Assembly (NCBI RefSeq): GCF_006715785.1
Contig: NZ_VFNX01000007.1
Span: forward strand, 62,001-126,000
Reading direction: 5' to 3'
From: Streptomyces puniciscabiei
Lineage (GTDB): Bacteria > Actinomycetota > Actinomycetes > Streptomycetales > Streptomycetaceae
Length of the DNA stretch: 64,000 bases
The translations under genes and the position numbers were made by a program. The notes under the pieces were generated by a model. It did no database searches and had not been told where the DNA came from. It saw nothing but the letters and a program-made list of their open reading frames with translations. The stretch's first letter is position 1. The number at the start of each line of letters is the position of its first letter. This document shows positions 1 to 8,238 of this stretch, piece by piece.

Positions 1-361
1 CGCGCTGGGCATCGACATCGAGGAGGTCGTGCCCGAGGCCACCCTGCTGGGCGACCTGGACGCCGAGTCCATAGACCTGCTCGACGTCCTGTTCCGCATC
101 GAGCGGGCCTCGGACGTGAAGATCAAGGTCGCGGACATCGCCGAACTGCTCCAGGGCGGCATCCCCGACGAGGAGTTCGCCGACGAGGACGACATCATCA
201 ACGAGGTCGGCCTGGCGCAGCTGAAGAAGTCCCTGCCGCAGATCGACGTGCAGGAACTGGCCGGCAAGCTCACGGCGGACGAGGTACTGACCCTGTTCAC
301 CGTGCAGAACCTGACGGACCTGGTGGCCGAGCGTGCCTCACTCGCAGCAGCCGCTGCGTGA
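1..361 (+). CDS. Acyl carrier protein, C-terminal part (5' end outside window)
   Basis: The frame is open from base 2 and encodes an acidic helical protein with the carrier-protein signature LDAESIDLLD. The Ser is the expected 4'-phosphopantetheine attachment site, although the residue before it is Glu rather than the usual Asp. Such proteins carry the growing acyl chain as a thioester for the ketosynthases. The GTG at base 29 lies inside the conserved domain, so the true start is upstream of the window. The chain continues about 80 residues past the Ser, longer than a typical ACP, with an acidic stretch (DEEFADEDD) that resembles a linker. It is followed by a holo-ACP synthase gene, its likely activating enzyme. 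Confidence 0.8.
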   Translation, partial: ALGIDIEEVVPEATLLGDLDAESIDLLDVLFRIERASDVKIKVADIAELLQGGIPDEEFADEDDIINEVGLAQLKKSLPQIDVQELAGKLTADEVLTLFTVQNLTDLVAERASLAAAAA

Positions 362-410
362 GCCGGGCGCGGGGCGGTCACCCGGCCCCCCGGACCCACC
401 GCAGCTGCGG

Positions 411-890
411 GTGCGGACCGGCGTGGACCTGGCCGAGGTGGGCCGGGTCGAGGAGCTGATGGCCTCGCAACCCGGGCTGCGCGAGCGGGTGTTCACCCCC
501 CGCGAGCTGGCCTACTGCGACCGCCGCAGACGGACCGGGGAACACCTCGCGGGCCGCTGGGCCGTCAAGGAGGCCGTCATCAAATGCCTCGGGACCGGGA
601 TGACCCCGCACATGGAGTGGACGGACATCGAGGTCGTCAACGACCGCGGTGGACGCCCCCGGGTACGGCTGCACGGCGAGGTGGAGGCCGTCGCCCAGGA
701 CCTCGGCATGCACCACATCGACATCTCCCTGAGCCACAGCGGAGGTCTCGCCGTGGCCCAGGCCGTCCTGGTGTGCCTGGCCGACCCGCCCGGCACGGCC
801 CCCGGCTCCGGGCCGCCCACCCGCACGACGCCGGACACGGCACCCCACAGCACACACACGGCAGAAGGAGACGATCCGCATGAGGCTTGA
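411..890 (+). CDS. Holo-[acyl-carrier-protein] synthase (AcpS family)
   Basis: It transfers 4'-phosphopantetheine from CoA to a carrier-protein serine. The AcpS metal and CoA motifs are clear: GVDLAEVGRVEEL at the N-terminus, FTPRELAYC, then LAGRWAVKEAVIKCLG, and ISLSHSGGLAVAQAVL towards the end. The GTG at 411 is chosen because it places the GVDLAEV strand at the N-terminus as in the family; an in-frame GTG at 333 would add 26 unconserved residues and overlap the ACP gene. No good ribosome site precedes either. About 40 Pro/Thr-rich residues follow the domain. A pathway-specific AcpS beside its ACP suggests that this PKS block has a carrier with special activation needs. Confidence 0.85.
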   Translation: MRTGVDLAEVGRVEELMASQPGLRERVFTPRELAYCDRRRRTGEHLAGRWAVKEAVIKCLGTGMTPHMEWTDIEVVNDRGGRPRVRLHGEVEAVAQDLGMHHIDISLSHSGGLAVAQAVLVCLADPPGTAPGSGPPTRTTPDTAPHSTHTAEGDDPHEA

Positions 891-945
891 CGGCCGGACC
901 CCGCAGCTCGGCCTGGGGCGGTCCACGACCGAGGGAGGCCGATGA
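880..945 (+). pseudogene. 21-codon open frame, possible stub of a short-chain dehydrogenase gene
   Basis: An ATG at 880 sits behind a good ribosome site (AAGGAG at 865-870) and overlaps the end of the AcpS gene. The peptide begins MRLDGRT, the usual opening of FabG-type ketoreductases, and then loses any resemblance and stops after 21 codons. The stop overlaps the ATG of another tiny frame (942-1010). I read it as the 5' remnant of a ketoreductase gene with its translation start kept. Seven matching residues are weak evidence; it may equally be a short coupling peptide. Confidence 0.3.
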
Positions 946-1010
946 TGCGGTCCCACCTGACCGACCGCACCGGCAGCCGGCGGGTGCCGGGGACGGAGGC
1001 GCTGCGATGA
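942..1010 (+). other. 22-codon open frame coupled to the ketosynthase gene
   Basis: The ATG at 942 overlaps the stop of the preceding 21-codon frame. Its own stop (1008-1010) overlaps the ketosynthase ATG at 1007, so ribosomes could pass along 880, 942 and 1007 without a gap. GAGGGAGG lies just upstream of 942. The peptide (begins MMRSHLTDRT) matches nothing I recognise. It may be a gene remnant or only a translational relay. Confidence 0.3.
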
Positions 1011-2299
1011 ACCGCAGAGTGGTCGTCACCGGCATGGGCGCCGTCACGCCGCTCGGCAACGACGCCGAGAGCACCTGGCAGGGCCTGGCCGAAGGACGCA
1101 GCGGGGTCGGGCAGTTGACCTCGATCGACACCACCGGACACGACGTGACCATCGCCGGCGAGGTCAAGGACTTCGACCTCGCCGACGCCGTGCCCGCCTG
1201 GGTCGGCCTGCGCCGTCTGCTGCGGCCGGGCACCTTCGGCGTGGGCGCGGCCTGGGAGGCGCTGCGCAACGCGGGTGTCGGCAAGGACACCTACGACGGC
1301 GCGGACATGGGCGTGTCCATGGGTGGCAGCGTGGACCGCCCGGACCTGCAGTGGCTGGTGGACGTCGGGGCGCTGCGCGAGGAGACCGGCCGCAGCGACG
1401 CGTTCTTCCCGTACGCGCCCTCGGACTCGCTGTCCTACAGCCAGAGCATCCCCACCGCCGCGATGGCCAGGATGCTGGACGCGACCGGCCCGATGCTGGG
1501 CGTGTCCACCGCCTGCTCGGGCTCGGCGCACGCCATCGGAGAGGCCTTCCGCACCCTTCAGGAGGGTGACGCGCAGCTCATGCTCGCGGGCGGCTACGAC
1601 TCGCTGACGTCCTGGCTCGACCTGGTGGGCTTCAGCCTGCTGGGGGCGCTCACCAAGGAGTACAACGACGACCCGACCCGGGCCAGCCGCCCCTTCGACG
1701 GCAAGCGGTCCGGGTTCGTCCTCGGGGAGGGCGGCGTCGCCTTCGTCCTGGAGGACCTGGAGGCGGCCCGCGCCCGCGGGGCGCACATCTTCGCCGAGAT
1801 CCTGGGCTACGGCACCAGCCTCAACGCCTGGCGGGTCACCGACTCGCCGCCGGACGGCAGCGGGGCCATCGAGTCCATGCAGGCCGCGATCGCGGACGCC
1901 GGTCTCGAACCGTCCGACATCGACTACGTCGCGGCACACGGCACCAGCACCCACGGGAACGACCTGTCGGAGACCACGGCGATCAAGAAGGTGTTCGGCG
2001 ACCACGCCTACCGGCTGCTGGTCAGCTCGCCCAAGTCGATGGCCGGTCACCTCACCTCGGCGGGTGCCGCGCTCAGCGTGTTCGCCGCGATCGGGGCGAT
2101 CAACCACGGTCTCGTGCCGCCGACCATCAACCAGGAGACCCCCGACCGCAAGCTCGACCTCGACTTCGTCCCCAACACGGCGCGCAAGCACGACGTGCGG
2201 CACGCCCTCATCAACGCCTTCGCCTTCGGCGGCACCAACGTCGGGCTGGTCGTGGGGCGTTACGAGAACGAAGGCGCCGAAACGGAGGAACAGCGATGA
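1007..2299 (+). CDS. Beta-ketoacyl synthase, active (type II PKS/FabF-like)
   Basis: A 430-residue KAS II-type condensing enzyme that joins an acyl starter or chain to malonyl-ACP. The catalytic triad is intact: the nucleophilic Cys at about residue 170 in STACSGSAHAIG, His in AAHGTSTHGND and His in MAGHLTSAG. Start ATG 1007 is set by the family N-terminus RRVVVTGMGAVTPLG and the ribosome site GGACGGAGG upstream. The next gene, an inactive homologue, overlaps by ATGA, so the pair probably forms a KS/CLF-like heterodimer. No ketoreductase or dehydratase is visible beside it in this window. The sequence is closer to FabF-like and polyene-type KS proteins than to the aromatic KSalpha at 31277. 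Confidence 0.9.
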   Translation: MNRRVVVTGMGAVTPLGNDAESTWQGLAEGRSGVGQLTSIDTTGHDVTIAGEVKDFDLADAVPAWVGLRRLLRPGTFGVGAAWEALRNAGVGKDTYDGADMGVSMGGSVDRPDLQWLVDVGALREETGRSDAFFPYAPSDSLSYSQSIPTAAMARMLDATGPMLGVSTACSGSAHAIGEAFRTLQEGDAQLMLAGGYDSLTSWLDLVGFSLLGALTKEYNDDPTRASRPFDGKRSGFVLGEGGVAFVLEDLEAARARGAHIFAEILGYGTSLNAWRVTDSPPDGSGAIESMQAAIADAGLEPSDIDYVAAHGTSTHGNDLSETTAIKKVFGDHAYRLLVSSPKSMAGHLTSAGAALSVFAAIGAINHGLVPPTINQETPDRKLDLDFVPNTARKHDVRHALINAFAFGGTNVGLVVGRYENEGAETEEQR

Positions 2300-3597
2300 G
2301 CGGCACCGGACGTCAGGTCGTCGTCAGCGGCATCGGCCTGCTGACCGCCCTGGGGGAAGGCCCCGAGGCCAACTGGAAGGCGATGGTGGCGGGCGAGTGC
2401 GGGATCGGCCCGATCCGTGCCTACGACCCGTCGCCGCTGCAGACCCGGCTGGGCGGCGAGATAGCCGGCTTCGACGCCACCCGGTTCGCCAGCAGGCGCC
2501 AGCTGCGCACCATCAACCGCGGCGACCGCCTCGCGCTGGCCGCCGCCCGGCTCGCCCTCGACGACGCGGGCCTGCCGCACAACCAGGCCGGGGGCGAGGA
2601 GCTCGGCCACCGGGCCGGCCTCTACCTGGGGGGCAACAAGTCGATCGGCCGCATGGACCAGCTGATCGAGGAGCTGAAGGTCATCCGCCGCCCGGACGGC
2701 CGGGCCGACCTGGCGCACCTCGGCCGGCACGCGGACGTCATCATGCCGCCGCTGTTCTTCGTCGAAGGCCTGCAGCCCGGCGCGGTGTTCAACATCTCGC
2801 AGACGTACGGCATCCGGGGCGCCAGCGCGTTCTTCGCGGGCGGCGCGGACGCGGGGGCCACCGCGATCGGCCGGGGCATGCGCGCGGTGCGCCGCGGGGA
2901 CGCGGACGTGGTGATCGCGGGCGGCTACGAGGACGCCACCGACTGGTGGGCGATGACGCTGCTCGACCGGCTCGGCGTGCTCACCACGCGCAACGACCGC
3001 GGTCAGGCGGCGTACCGGCCCTTCGACCGGGAGCGCAGCGGAGCGGTCCCCGGCGAGGGTGCCGCGCTGCTGGTGCTGGAGGAGAAGCAGGCCGCGCTGC
3101 GCCGCGGCGCCCGCATCTACGCCGAGCTGACCGGCTACGGCGCCGGCCACGACTGCGGTACGCCGCCGGCGCCGGACGCCCAGGGCCGGGGCCTGTCGCG
3201 GGCGGTGCGGCACGCGCTGCGCGACGCCCGGCTGTCCGCCGGCGACCTCGGCTACATCGCCGCCGACGGCTCGGGCACCCGGCTCGGTGACGCCTCGGAG
3301 AGCGCGGGACTGCGCACCGCGCTGGGCGCGGCCGCCGCGTCCGTGCCGGTGAGCACCGTGAAGCCGCAGACGGGTCACCTCGTCGGCGGTGGCGGTGCGC
3401 TGAACGCCGCCGTGTGCGCGCTGGCCCTGCACCACGGGGCGCTGCCCGCGACGCTCAACCTCGACGACCCCGACCCGGTGTGCGCACTGGACCATGTCCG
3501 CGGCAGCGCGCGGGAGGCCAGGCCCGCACACGCGATGGCGCTGGCCCGGGGCATCGAGGGCCAGGCCGTGGCCCTCAGCCTGTCCAGGCCCGCGTGA
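2296..3597 (+). CDS. Inactive ketosynthase homologue / chain-length-factor-like subunit
   Basis: A 433-residue thiolase-fold protein with the KS N-terminus RQVVVSGIGLLTALG. At the position aligned with the KS nucleophile the sequence reads GGADAGATAIG, so Cys is replaced by Ala. The first catalytic His is also lost (AADGSGTRLGD), while the second remains (TGHLVGGGG). It therefore cannot condense on its own and most likely partners the active KS encoded just upstream, with which it shares an ATGA overlap. It lacks the Gln that marks aromatic CLFs such as the one at 32554. Function as a chain-length or decarboxylation partner is inferred from family and context. Confidence 0.82.
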   Translation: MSGTGRQVVVSGIGLLTALGEGPEANWKAMVAGECGIGPIRAYDPSPLQTRLGGEIAGFDATRFASRRQLRTINRGDRLALAAARLALDDAGLPHNQAGGEELGHRAGLYLGGNKSIGRMDQLIEELKVIRRPDGRADLAHLGRHADVIMPPLFFVEGLQPGAVFNISQTYGIRGASAFFAGGADAGATAIGRGMRAVRRGDADVVIAGGYEDATDWWAMTLLDRLGVLTTRNDRGQAAYRPFDRERSGAVPGEGAALLVLEEKQAALRRGARIYAELTGYGAGHDCGTPPAPDAQGRGLSRAVRHALRDARLSAGDLGYIAADGSGTRLGDASESAGLRTALGAAAASVPVSTVKPQTGHLVGGGGALNAAVCALALHHGALPATLNLDDPDPVCALDHVRGSAREARPAHAMALARGIEGQAVALSLSRPA

Positions 3598-3635
3598 GCG
3601 GCCGGACCGGCCTGTCCGGAAAGGGAAGCAGACGC

Positions 3636-6002
3636 ATGAGTGACGTTCCTGAGCAGGCCGTCCGCGTCGTGATCGCCGGCGTGGGCGCGATCACCTCGCA
3701 GGGCGGTTCTGCCGAAGCCCTGTGGGACGGGGTGCGCGCGGGACGGGTCGCGATCTCGCCCGTGCGCGGCCTGCCCATGGACGGCTACCAGACCGCCGTG
3801 GGCGGCGAGATCACCGAACACCCCCTGCCCGCCTACGACTACGCCCCGGGCTCCGGCGTCCGCGACTCCTCCGTGGACTTCGCGCTGACCGCCGCCGAGG
3901 AGGCCATGGCCGCCTCGGGCCTGACGGTCGGCACGGACGTCCCGGCCGAACGCTGGGGCGTCGCGTACGGCACCTGCCACGGCGGCTGGCGCAGCGCCGA
4001 ACTCGCCCTGCGCGAGGTGCAGGAGGGCCGCACTCCCGACTGGCACCGGTACACCTTCGTACCGCCGCAGGCCGCCGCGGAGGCGCTGTCTGCCGCCTTC
4101 GGGCTCAAGGGCCCGGTGCTCAGCGCCAATACGGCCTGCGCCTCCAGCGCGCACGCGCTCGCCCACGCCCTGGACGTGATCAGGGCGGGCCGCGCGGACG
4201 CGATGCTCGTGGGCGGCAGCGACGCCTTCACCGAGTCGGCGTTCGCCGGGTTCAGCAGTCTGGAGTCGCTCTCCGTGCAGCCCGCGGCCCCTTACTCCAA
4301 GGGCCGGTCGGGCCTGTCGCTGGGCGAGGGCGGCGGCATGCTCGTGCTGCTGTCGCAGGCGGCGGCCGAGCGGACCGGCGCCCCGGTCCTCGCCGAGGTG
4401 CTGGGCTACGGCCTGTCCGCGGACGGCCACCACCCGACGGCGCCGCACCCCGAGGGGGAGGGCGCGGCGCGGGCGATCCGCGCGGCCCTGGCCTCCTCGG
4501 GCCTGACCCCCGACGACGTCCGGTACGTCAACGGGCACGGCACCGGCACGCAGAAGAACGACTCGGCGGAGAGCAACGCGGTGCGTGCCGCGTTCGGCGA
4601 CGCCGCCGAGAAGACCTCGCTGTCCAGCACCAAGTCGCTGATCGGTCATCTGCTCGGCGGGGCCGGGGCGGTGGAGGGCATCGTCACGGTGCTGGCGCTG
4701 CGCGACCAGGTGGCGCCGCCCACCGCCTCCTTCGCCGGGGTGGATCCGAGTTGCGGTCTCGACCCGGTGGCGGGCACGGGCCGCCCGATGGTGCTGGACA
4801 CCGCGCTGTCCAACAACTTCGGGTTCGCCGGGGCCAACGCCACGGTCGCCTTCGGCCGCCCCGGCGGCCCCGGTGTGCCTACCGCCGACTCCGCTCCCGA
4901 CGACATCGTGGTCACCGGGTTCGGTGTGATCACCTCGGCGGGCGAGGGCGCCGAGGCGCTCTGGGACGCGTACGCGGCCGGGCGGCGGCAGGGTGTTGCC
5001 GAGGACGGACTGCGCCTGGCCCGGGTCGAGTTCGATCCCGCGGCCGCGGGCACCGCCCGGGAGCGCCGGCGCATGGACCGGGTCTCCCAGCTCGCCGTCG
5101 CCGCCTGCCGGGCCGCCCTGGGACACGCGGACGCGCACGACGACGCGGCTGCCATGGCCGCGACCGGCGTGGTGCTCGGCACCGGGATCGGTCCGATGGA
5201 GAGCAGCGAGCGGTTCACCGCCCCGGTGCTGTCCGCGGGCGCGCAGGCCGCGAACCCGGCCGTGTTCCCGGCCACCGTGTACAACGGTGCGGCCGGTCAG
5301 GTCGCCATGGCCCTCGGTACCAAGGGACCGACGTCGACGCTGACGTCGGGCCACGCGGCGGGCGCCGCCGCCCTGGGCGTCGCGTACGACATGCTGCGCA
5401 CCGGTCGCGCCGAGCGCCTGCTGGTGCCCGCGGTGGAGGCCTTCTCGCCGGGCGCGCTGGACGCGTACCGCTCCATTCCGCTGTTCGGTACGGCGGCCGG
5501 GCGCCGGTACACGCTCGCCGAGGCCGGCATCACGCTGGTGCTGGAGCGCCGGGAGAGCGCCGAGCGGCGCGGTGCCCCGATCCACGCCGTGGTCCTGGGC
5601 CACGCGACCGCCTCGGACGCCTGCGGCATCGGCCGCTGGGACCCGTCGGGCGAGGGCGTGGAGCGGGCGATGCGCGCGGCGCTGGACGGCGCCGGGCTGC
5701 GCCCCGGGCACGTCGCGGCCGTCTGGGCGAACGCGGCGGGTCTCGCCGCCGCCGACCGTCCCGAACGGGCCGCCGTGGAGCGGGTGTTCGACCTGGACCG
5801 GGTGCGGTTCGAGACCCCCAAGCGGGTGCTCGGCGAGCCGGCCGGCGCGGGTGCCCACCTGTCGGCGGTCCTCGCCGTCGGCGCCTGGCGCGACGGCCGC
5901 GCACGCCGCCCCGTCGTGGTCAACAGCTCGTCCCTCGGCGGCACCCACACCTCGCTCGTCCTTGCCCCCACCCCCCTGCACGGAACGGAGTCCGGCCGAT
6001 GA
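3636..6002 (+). CDS. Fused ketosynthase - chain-length-factor-like didomain protein
   Basis: One 788-residue chain holds two complete thiolase folds. Residues 1 to about 410 form an active KS: Cys at about 168 in NTACASSAHAL, His in NGHGTGTQKND and His in IGHLLGGAGAV. Residues about 420 to 788 restart with DIVVTGFGVITSAGEG and form an inactive copy in which the Cys position is His (SGHAAGAAALG) and the first His is gone (WANAAGLAAADR). KS and CLF are normally separate genes in actinomycetes; here the heterodimer appears covalently joined. ATG 3636 is preceded by GGAAGCAGACGC. The stop overlaps the start of the next gene. Its substrate is unknown; with 1007 and 2296 it forms a non-aromatic PKS block. 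Confidence 0.87.
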   Translation: MSDVPEQAVRVVIAGVGAITSQGGSAEALWDGVRAGRVAISPVRGLPMDGYQTAVGGEITEHPLPAYDYAPGSGVRDSSVDFALTAAEEAMAASGLTVGTDVPAERWGVAYGTCHGGWRSAELALREVQEGRTPDWHRYTFVPPQAAAEALSAAFGLKGPVLSANTACASSAHALAHALDVIRAGRADAMLVGGSDAFTESAFAGFSSLESLSVQPAAPYSKGRSGLSLGEGGGMLVLLSQAAAERTGAPVLAEVLGYGLSADGHHPTAPHPEGEGAARAIRAALASSGLTPDDVRYVNGHGTGTQKNDSAESNAVRAAFGDAAEKTSLSSTKSLIGHLLGGAGAVEGIVTVLALRDQVAPPTASFAGVDPSCGLDPVAGTGRPMVLDTALSNNFGFAGANATVAFGRPGGPGVPTADSAPDDIVVTGFGVITSAGEGAEALWDAYAAGRRQGVAEDGLRLARVEFDPAAAGTARERRRMDRVSQLAVAACRAALGHADAHDDAAAMAATGVVLGTGIGPMESSERFTAPVLSAGAQAANPAVFPATVYNGAAGQVAMALGTKGPTSTLTSGHAAGAAALGVAYDMLRTGRAERLLVPAVEAFSPGALDAYRSIPLFGTAAGRRYTLAEAGITLVLERRESAERRGAPIHAVVLGHATASDACGIGRWDPSGEGVERAMRAALDGAGLRPGHVAAVWANAAGLAAADRPERAAVERVFDLDRVRFETPKRVLGEPAGAGAHLSAVLAVGAWRDGRARRPVVVNSSSLGGTHTSLVLAPTPLHGTESGR

Positions 6003-7105
6003 CCACCGCGTACGACGTGAAGATCCTCTCCACCGGCGGCTATGTGCCCGGTGATCCGCTGGACAACGCCGCGCTGGAGAAGTTCGTCGGGCCGCTGCCG
6101 GACGACGTCCTCGACGGCATCCAGGTCAAGACCCGGTACTGGATGATCGACCCGGCCACGGGCGAGCACGTGATCAACAACAGCCGGATGGCCGAGCGCG
6201 CCTCCCGGCAGGCCCTTGAGCGGGCCGGGGTGGAGCCCGAAGAGGTCGACCTGATCGTGGTCTGCACGGCGACGCCGGAGTACACGCTGCCCAATGTCGC
6301 CACCACCCTGCAGCACTACCTGGGCCTGGAGAGCATCGCCGCGATCGAGATCCGCGGCGCCTGCGCGGGCTGGGTGCAGGCACTCGACCTGGCCAGGCGG
6401 CAGCTGTCCGACGGGACGGCGCGCACCGCTCTCGTGGTGGGCAGCGAGTCCGTCTCGCCGCTGATGGCGCCGCTCTTCCTGGACAAGGATCCGGCGCGCG
6501 TGCGGATGCGGGACCGGCTGACGCTGTACACGTTCGGCGACGGCGCGGGGGCCGTGGTGCTGCGGGCCGAGCCCGTGGCGGACTCCACCGGCGCTCAGGC
6601 GGACGCGTCCACCTTCGTCAATGCCTGTGTGGGCGGCCTGCGCAAGCCGGGGATGGAGATCATCGGCGGCGGTACGGACGTGTCGCAGGCGGAGCAGCTG
6701 CGCCGCCGCCAGCTGATCCAGATGAAGATCGACGTGCCGGGCACCTCGTCCTTCGGACCGCAGGTGTTCGTCCGCGCGATCCAGGAGCTGACGCGCAAGG
6801 AGGGCCGCCCGCTCGAGGAGTTCGACGCGATCGTGCTGCCGGAGGGCAACGCCGACTACTTCGCCGGCGAGTACGAGAGCGCCGGTCTGTCCGCCGAGGA
6901 GAACCAGGCGCTCACCGGGCGGATCGTGGAGAACCTGGCCGATGTGGGGGCCACCGGTTCCGCCGCGGTGCCGCTGTCGCTGGACGCGGGCTGGACCTCG
7001 GGGCGCATCCGCCCGGGCCACCGCGTCGTGCTGCTCGGCATCGAGGCCAGCCGGTACGTCTACACCGGCCTCTCGGTGACCTGGCAGGCGCCGTTCCCGG
7101 CCTGA
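5999..7105 (+). CDS. KAS III-like acyltransferase/ketosynthase with altered catalytic residues
   Basis: A 368-residue FabH-fold protein. The nucleophilic Cys (about residue 122) is present in IRGACAGW. Where FabH has His the sequence reads LPEGNADY, and where it has Asn it reads DVGATGSAAVP, so the decarboxylative Cys-His-Asn triad is broken. Such proteins in antibiotic clusters either select the starter unit or transfer an acyl group to a hydroxyl or carrier. It overlaps the upstream KS-CLF gene by ATGA and is probably co-translated. A role in priming that PKS or in acyl transfer to sugar or aglycone is inferred; condensation as in fatty acid synthesis is unlikely. Confidence 0.8.
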   Translation: MTTAYDVKILSTGGYVPGDPLDNAALEKFVGPLPDDVLDGIQVKTRYWMIDPATGEHVINNSRMAERASRQALERAGVEPEEVDLIVVCTATPEYTLPNVATTLQHYLGLESIAAIEIRGACAGWVQALDLARRQLSDGTARTALVVGSESVSPLMAPLFLDKDPARVRMRDRLTLYTFGDGAGAVVLRAEPVADSTGAQADASTFVNACVGGLRKPGMEIIGGGTDVSQAEQLRRRQLIQMKIDVPGTSSFGPQVFVRAIQELTRKEGRPLEEFDAIVLPEGNADYFAGEYESAGLSAEENQALTGRIVENLADVGATGSAAVPLSLDAGWTSGRIRPGHRVVLLGIEASRYVYTGLSVTWQAPFPA

Positions 7106-7189
7106 ACGGTCCCCCGCAAGCCACCACGGCCCCCACAGCCCTCGCCCAGACATCAGAAGCAACACGTGATTCCAAGGAGACACGTCGCA

Positions 7190-8191
7190 ATGGCAATCGG
7201 ACACCGCACGCTGGGAAAGCCCGGCCTTGACGTCTCCGCCCAGGGGCTCGGCTGCATGGGCATGACAATCGGCTACGGGGAAGCGGACGAGACGGAAGCA
7301 CTCGCCACCATCCACCGGGCGCTGGAGCTCGGCGTCACCCTGCTCGACACCGCCGACATGTACGGCCCGTACGCCAACGAGGAACTGATCGGCCGCGCCG
7401 TCGCCGGGCGCCGCGACGAGGTCGTGCTCTCCTCCAAGGTGGGCAGCGAGATCGACAACGGCCGCCTGACGTGGCGGGTCAACAACCGCCCCGAGTACAT
7501 CCGCCGGTCGATCGAGGGCACCCTGCGCCGCCTGGGCACCGACCACCTCGACCTCTACTACCTGCACCGGGTCGACCCCGAGGTCCCCGTGGAGGAGTCC
7601 TTCGGCGCGCTCGCCGAACTCGTCGAGGCCGGACTCGTCCGGCACCTGGGGATCTCCGAGGCGGGACCGCAGACCATCCGGCGCGCCCACGCGGTGCACC
7701 CGCTGACCGCCGTACAGACCGAGTACTCGCTGTTCACCCGCGACGTCGAGGTCAACGGCGTGCTGGAGACCACGCGTGAGCTGGGCATCGGCTTCGTGGC
7801 CTACAGCCCGCTCGGCCGCGGCTTCCTGACCGGCACCATCCGCGGCACCTCAGACATCCCCGACGGCGGCTTCGACTTCCGGCGCATCGCGCCCCGCTTC
7901 GAGGACGACAACATCCGCCGGAACCTGCCCGTGGTCGACCAGCTCGGCGACCTCGCCGCCGCGGCCGACACCACCGTCACCCGCCTGGCGCTCGCCTGGG
8001 TGCTCTCCCGTGGCCAGGACGTGGTCGCCATCCCCGGCACCAAGCGCCGCACCTACCTGGAGGAGAACGTCTCCGCGAGCGACCTGCGGCTCACCGACGA
8101 CGTCCTGGCGGCGATCGACTCCATCGCCCCGTACGGCATCACGGCCGGCGAGCGCTACCCGGCCGCCGAGATGCCCCAGCTGAACCGCTGA
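7190..8191 (+). CDS. Aldo/keto reductase
   Basis: A 333-residue NADPH-dependent TIM-barrel reductase. The AKR tetrad can be placed: Asp53 and Tyr58 in LLDTADMYG, Lys83 in VLSSKVG and His in YYLHRVDP. The nucleotide-binding tail is IPGTKRRTYLEEN. ATG 7190 follows AAGGAGA at 7173-7179, which rules out the in-frame ATT-led extension to 7166. In antibiotic clusters such enzymes reduce a ketone on the aglycone, a sugar or a side chain; which one here cannot be told. It lies 84 bases after the KAS III gene and on the same strand as the oxygenase that follows. Confidence 0.9.
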   Translation: MAIGHRTLGKPGLDVSAQGLGCMGMTIGYGEADETEALATIHRALELGVTLLDTADMYGPYANEELIGRAVAGRRDEVVLSSKVGSEIDNGRLTWRVNNRPEYIRRSIEGTLRRLGTDHLDLYYLHRVDPEVPVEESFGALAELVEAGLVRHLGISEAGPQTIRRAHAVHPLTAVQTEYSLFTRDVEVNGVLETTRELGIGFVAYSPLGRGFLTGTIRGTSDIPDGGFDFRRIAPRFEDDNIRRNLPVVDQLGDLAAAADTTVTRLALAWVLSRGQDVVAIPGTKRRTYLEENVSASDLRLTDDVLAAIDSIAPYGITAGERYPAAEMPQLNR

Positions 8192-8238
8192 CGCCCGTTC
8201 GCACGCAAGCCATCCGCCCCGACTCCCCGGAGAAGGAC

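Noticed and set aside
512..2203. Long open frame on the minus strand antisense to the AcpS and KS genes, and similar long antisense frames across the window.
   Set aside because: In DNA of this GC content, frames opposite real genes stay open by chance. They show repetitive Arg/Ala/Pro composition, no family motifs and conflict with clear genes.
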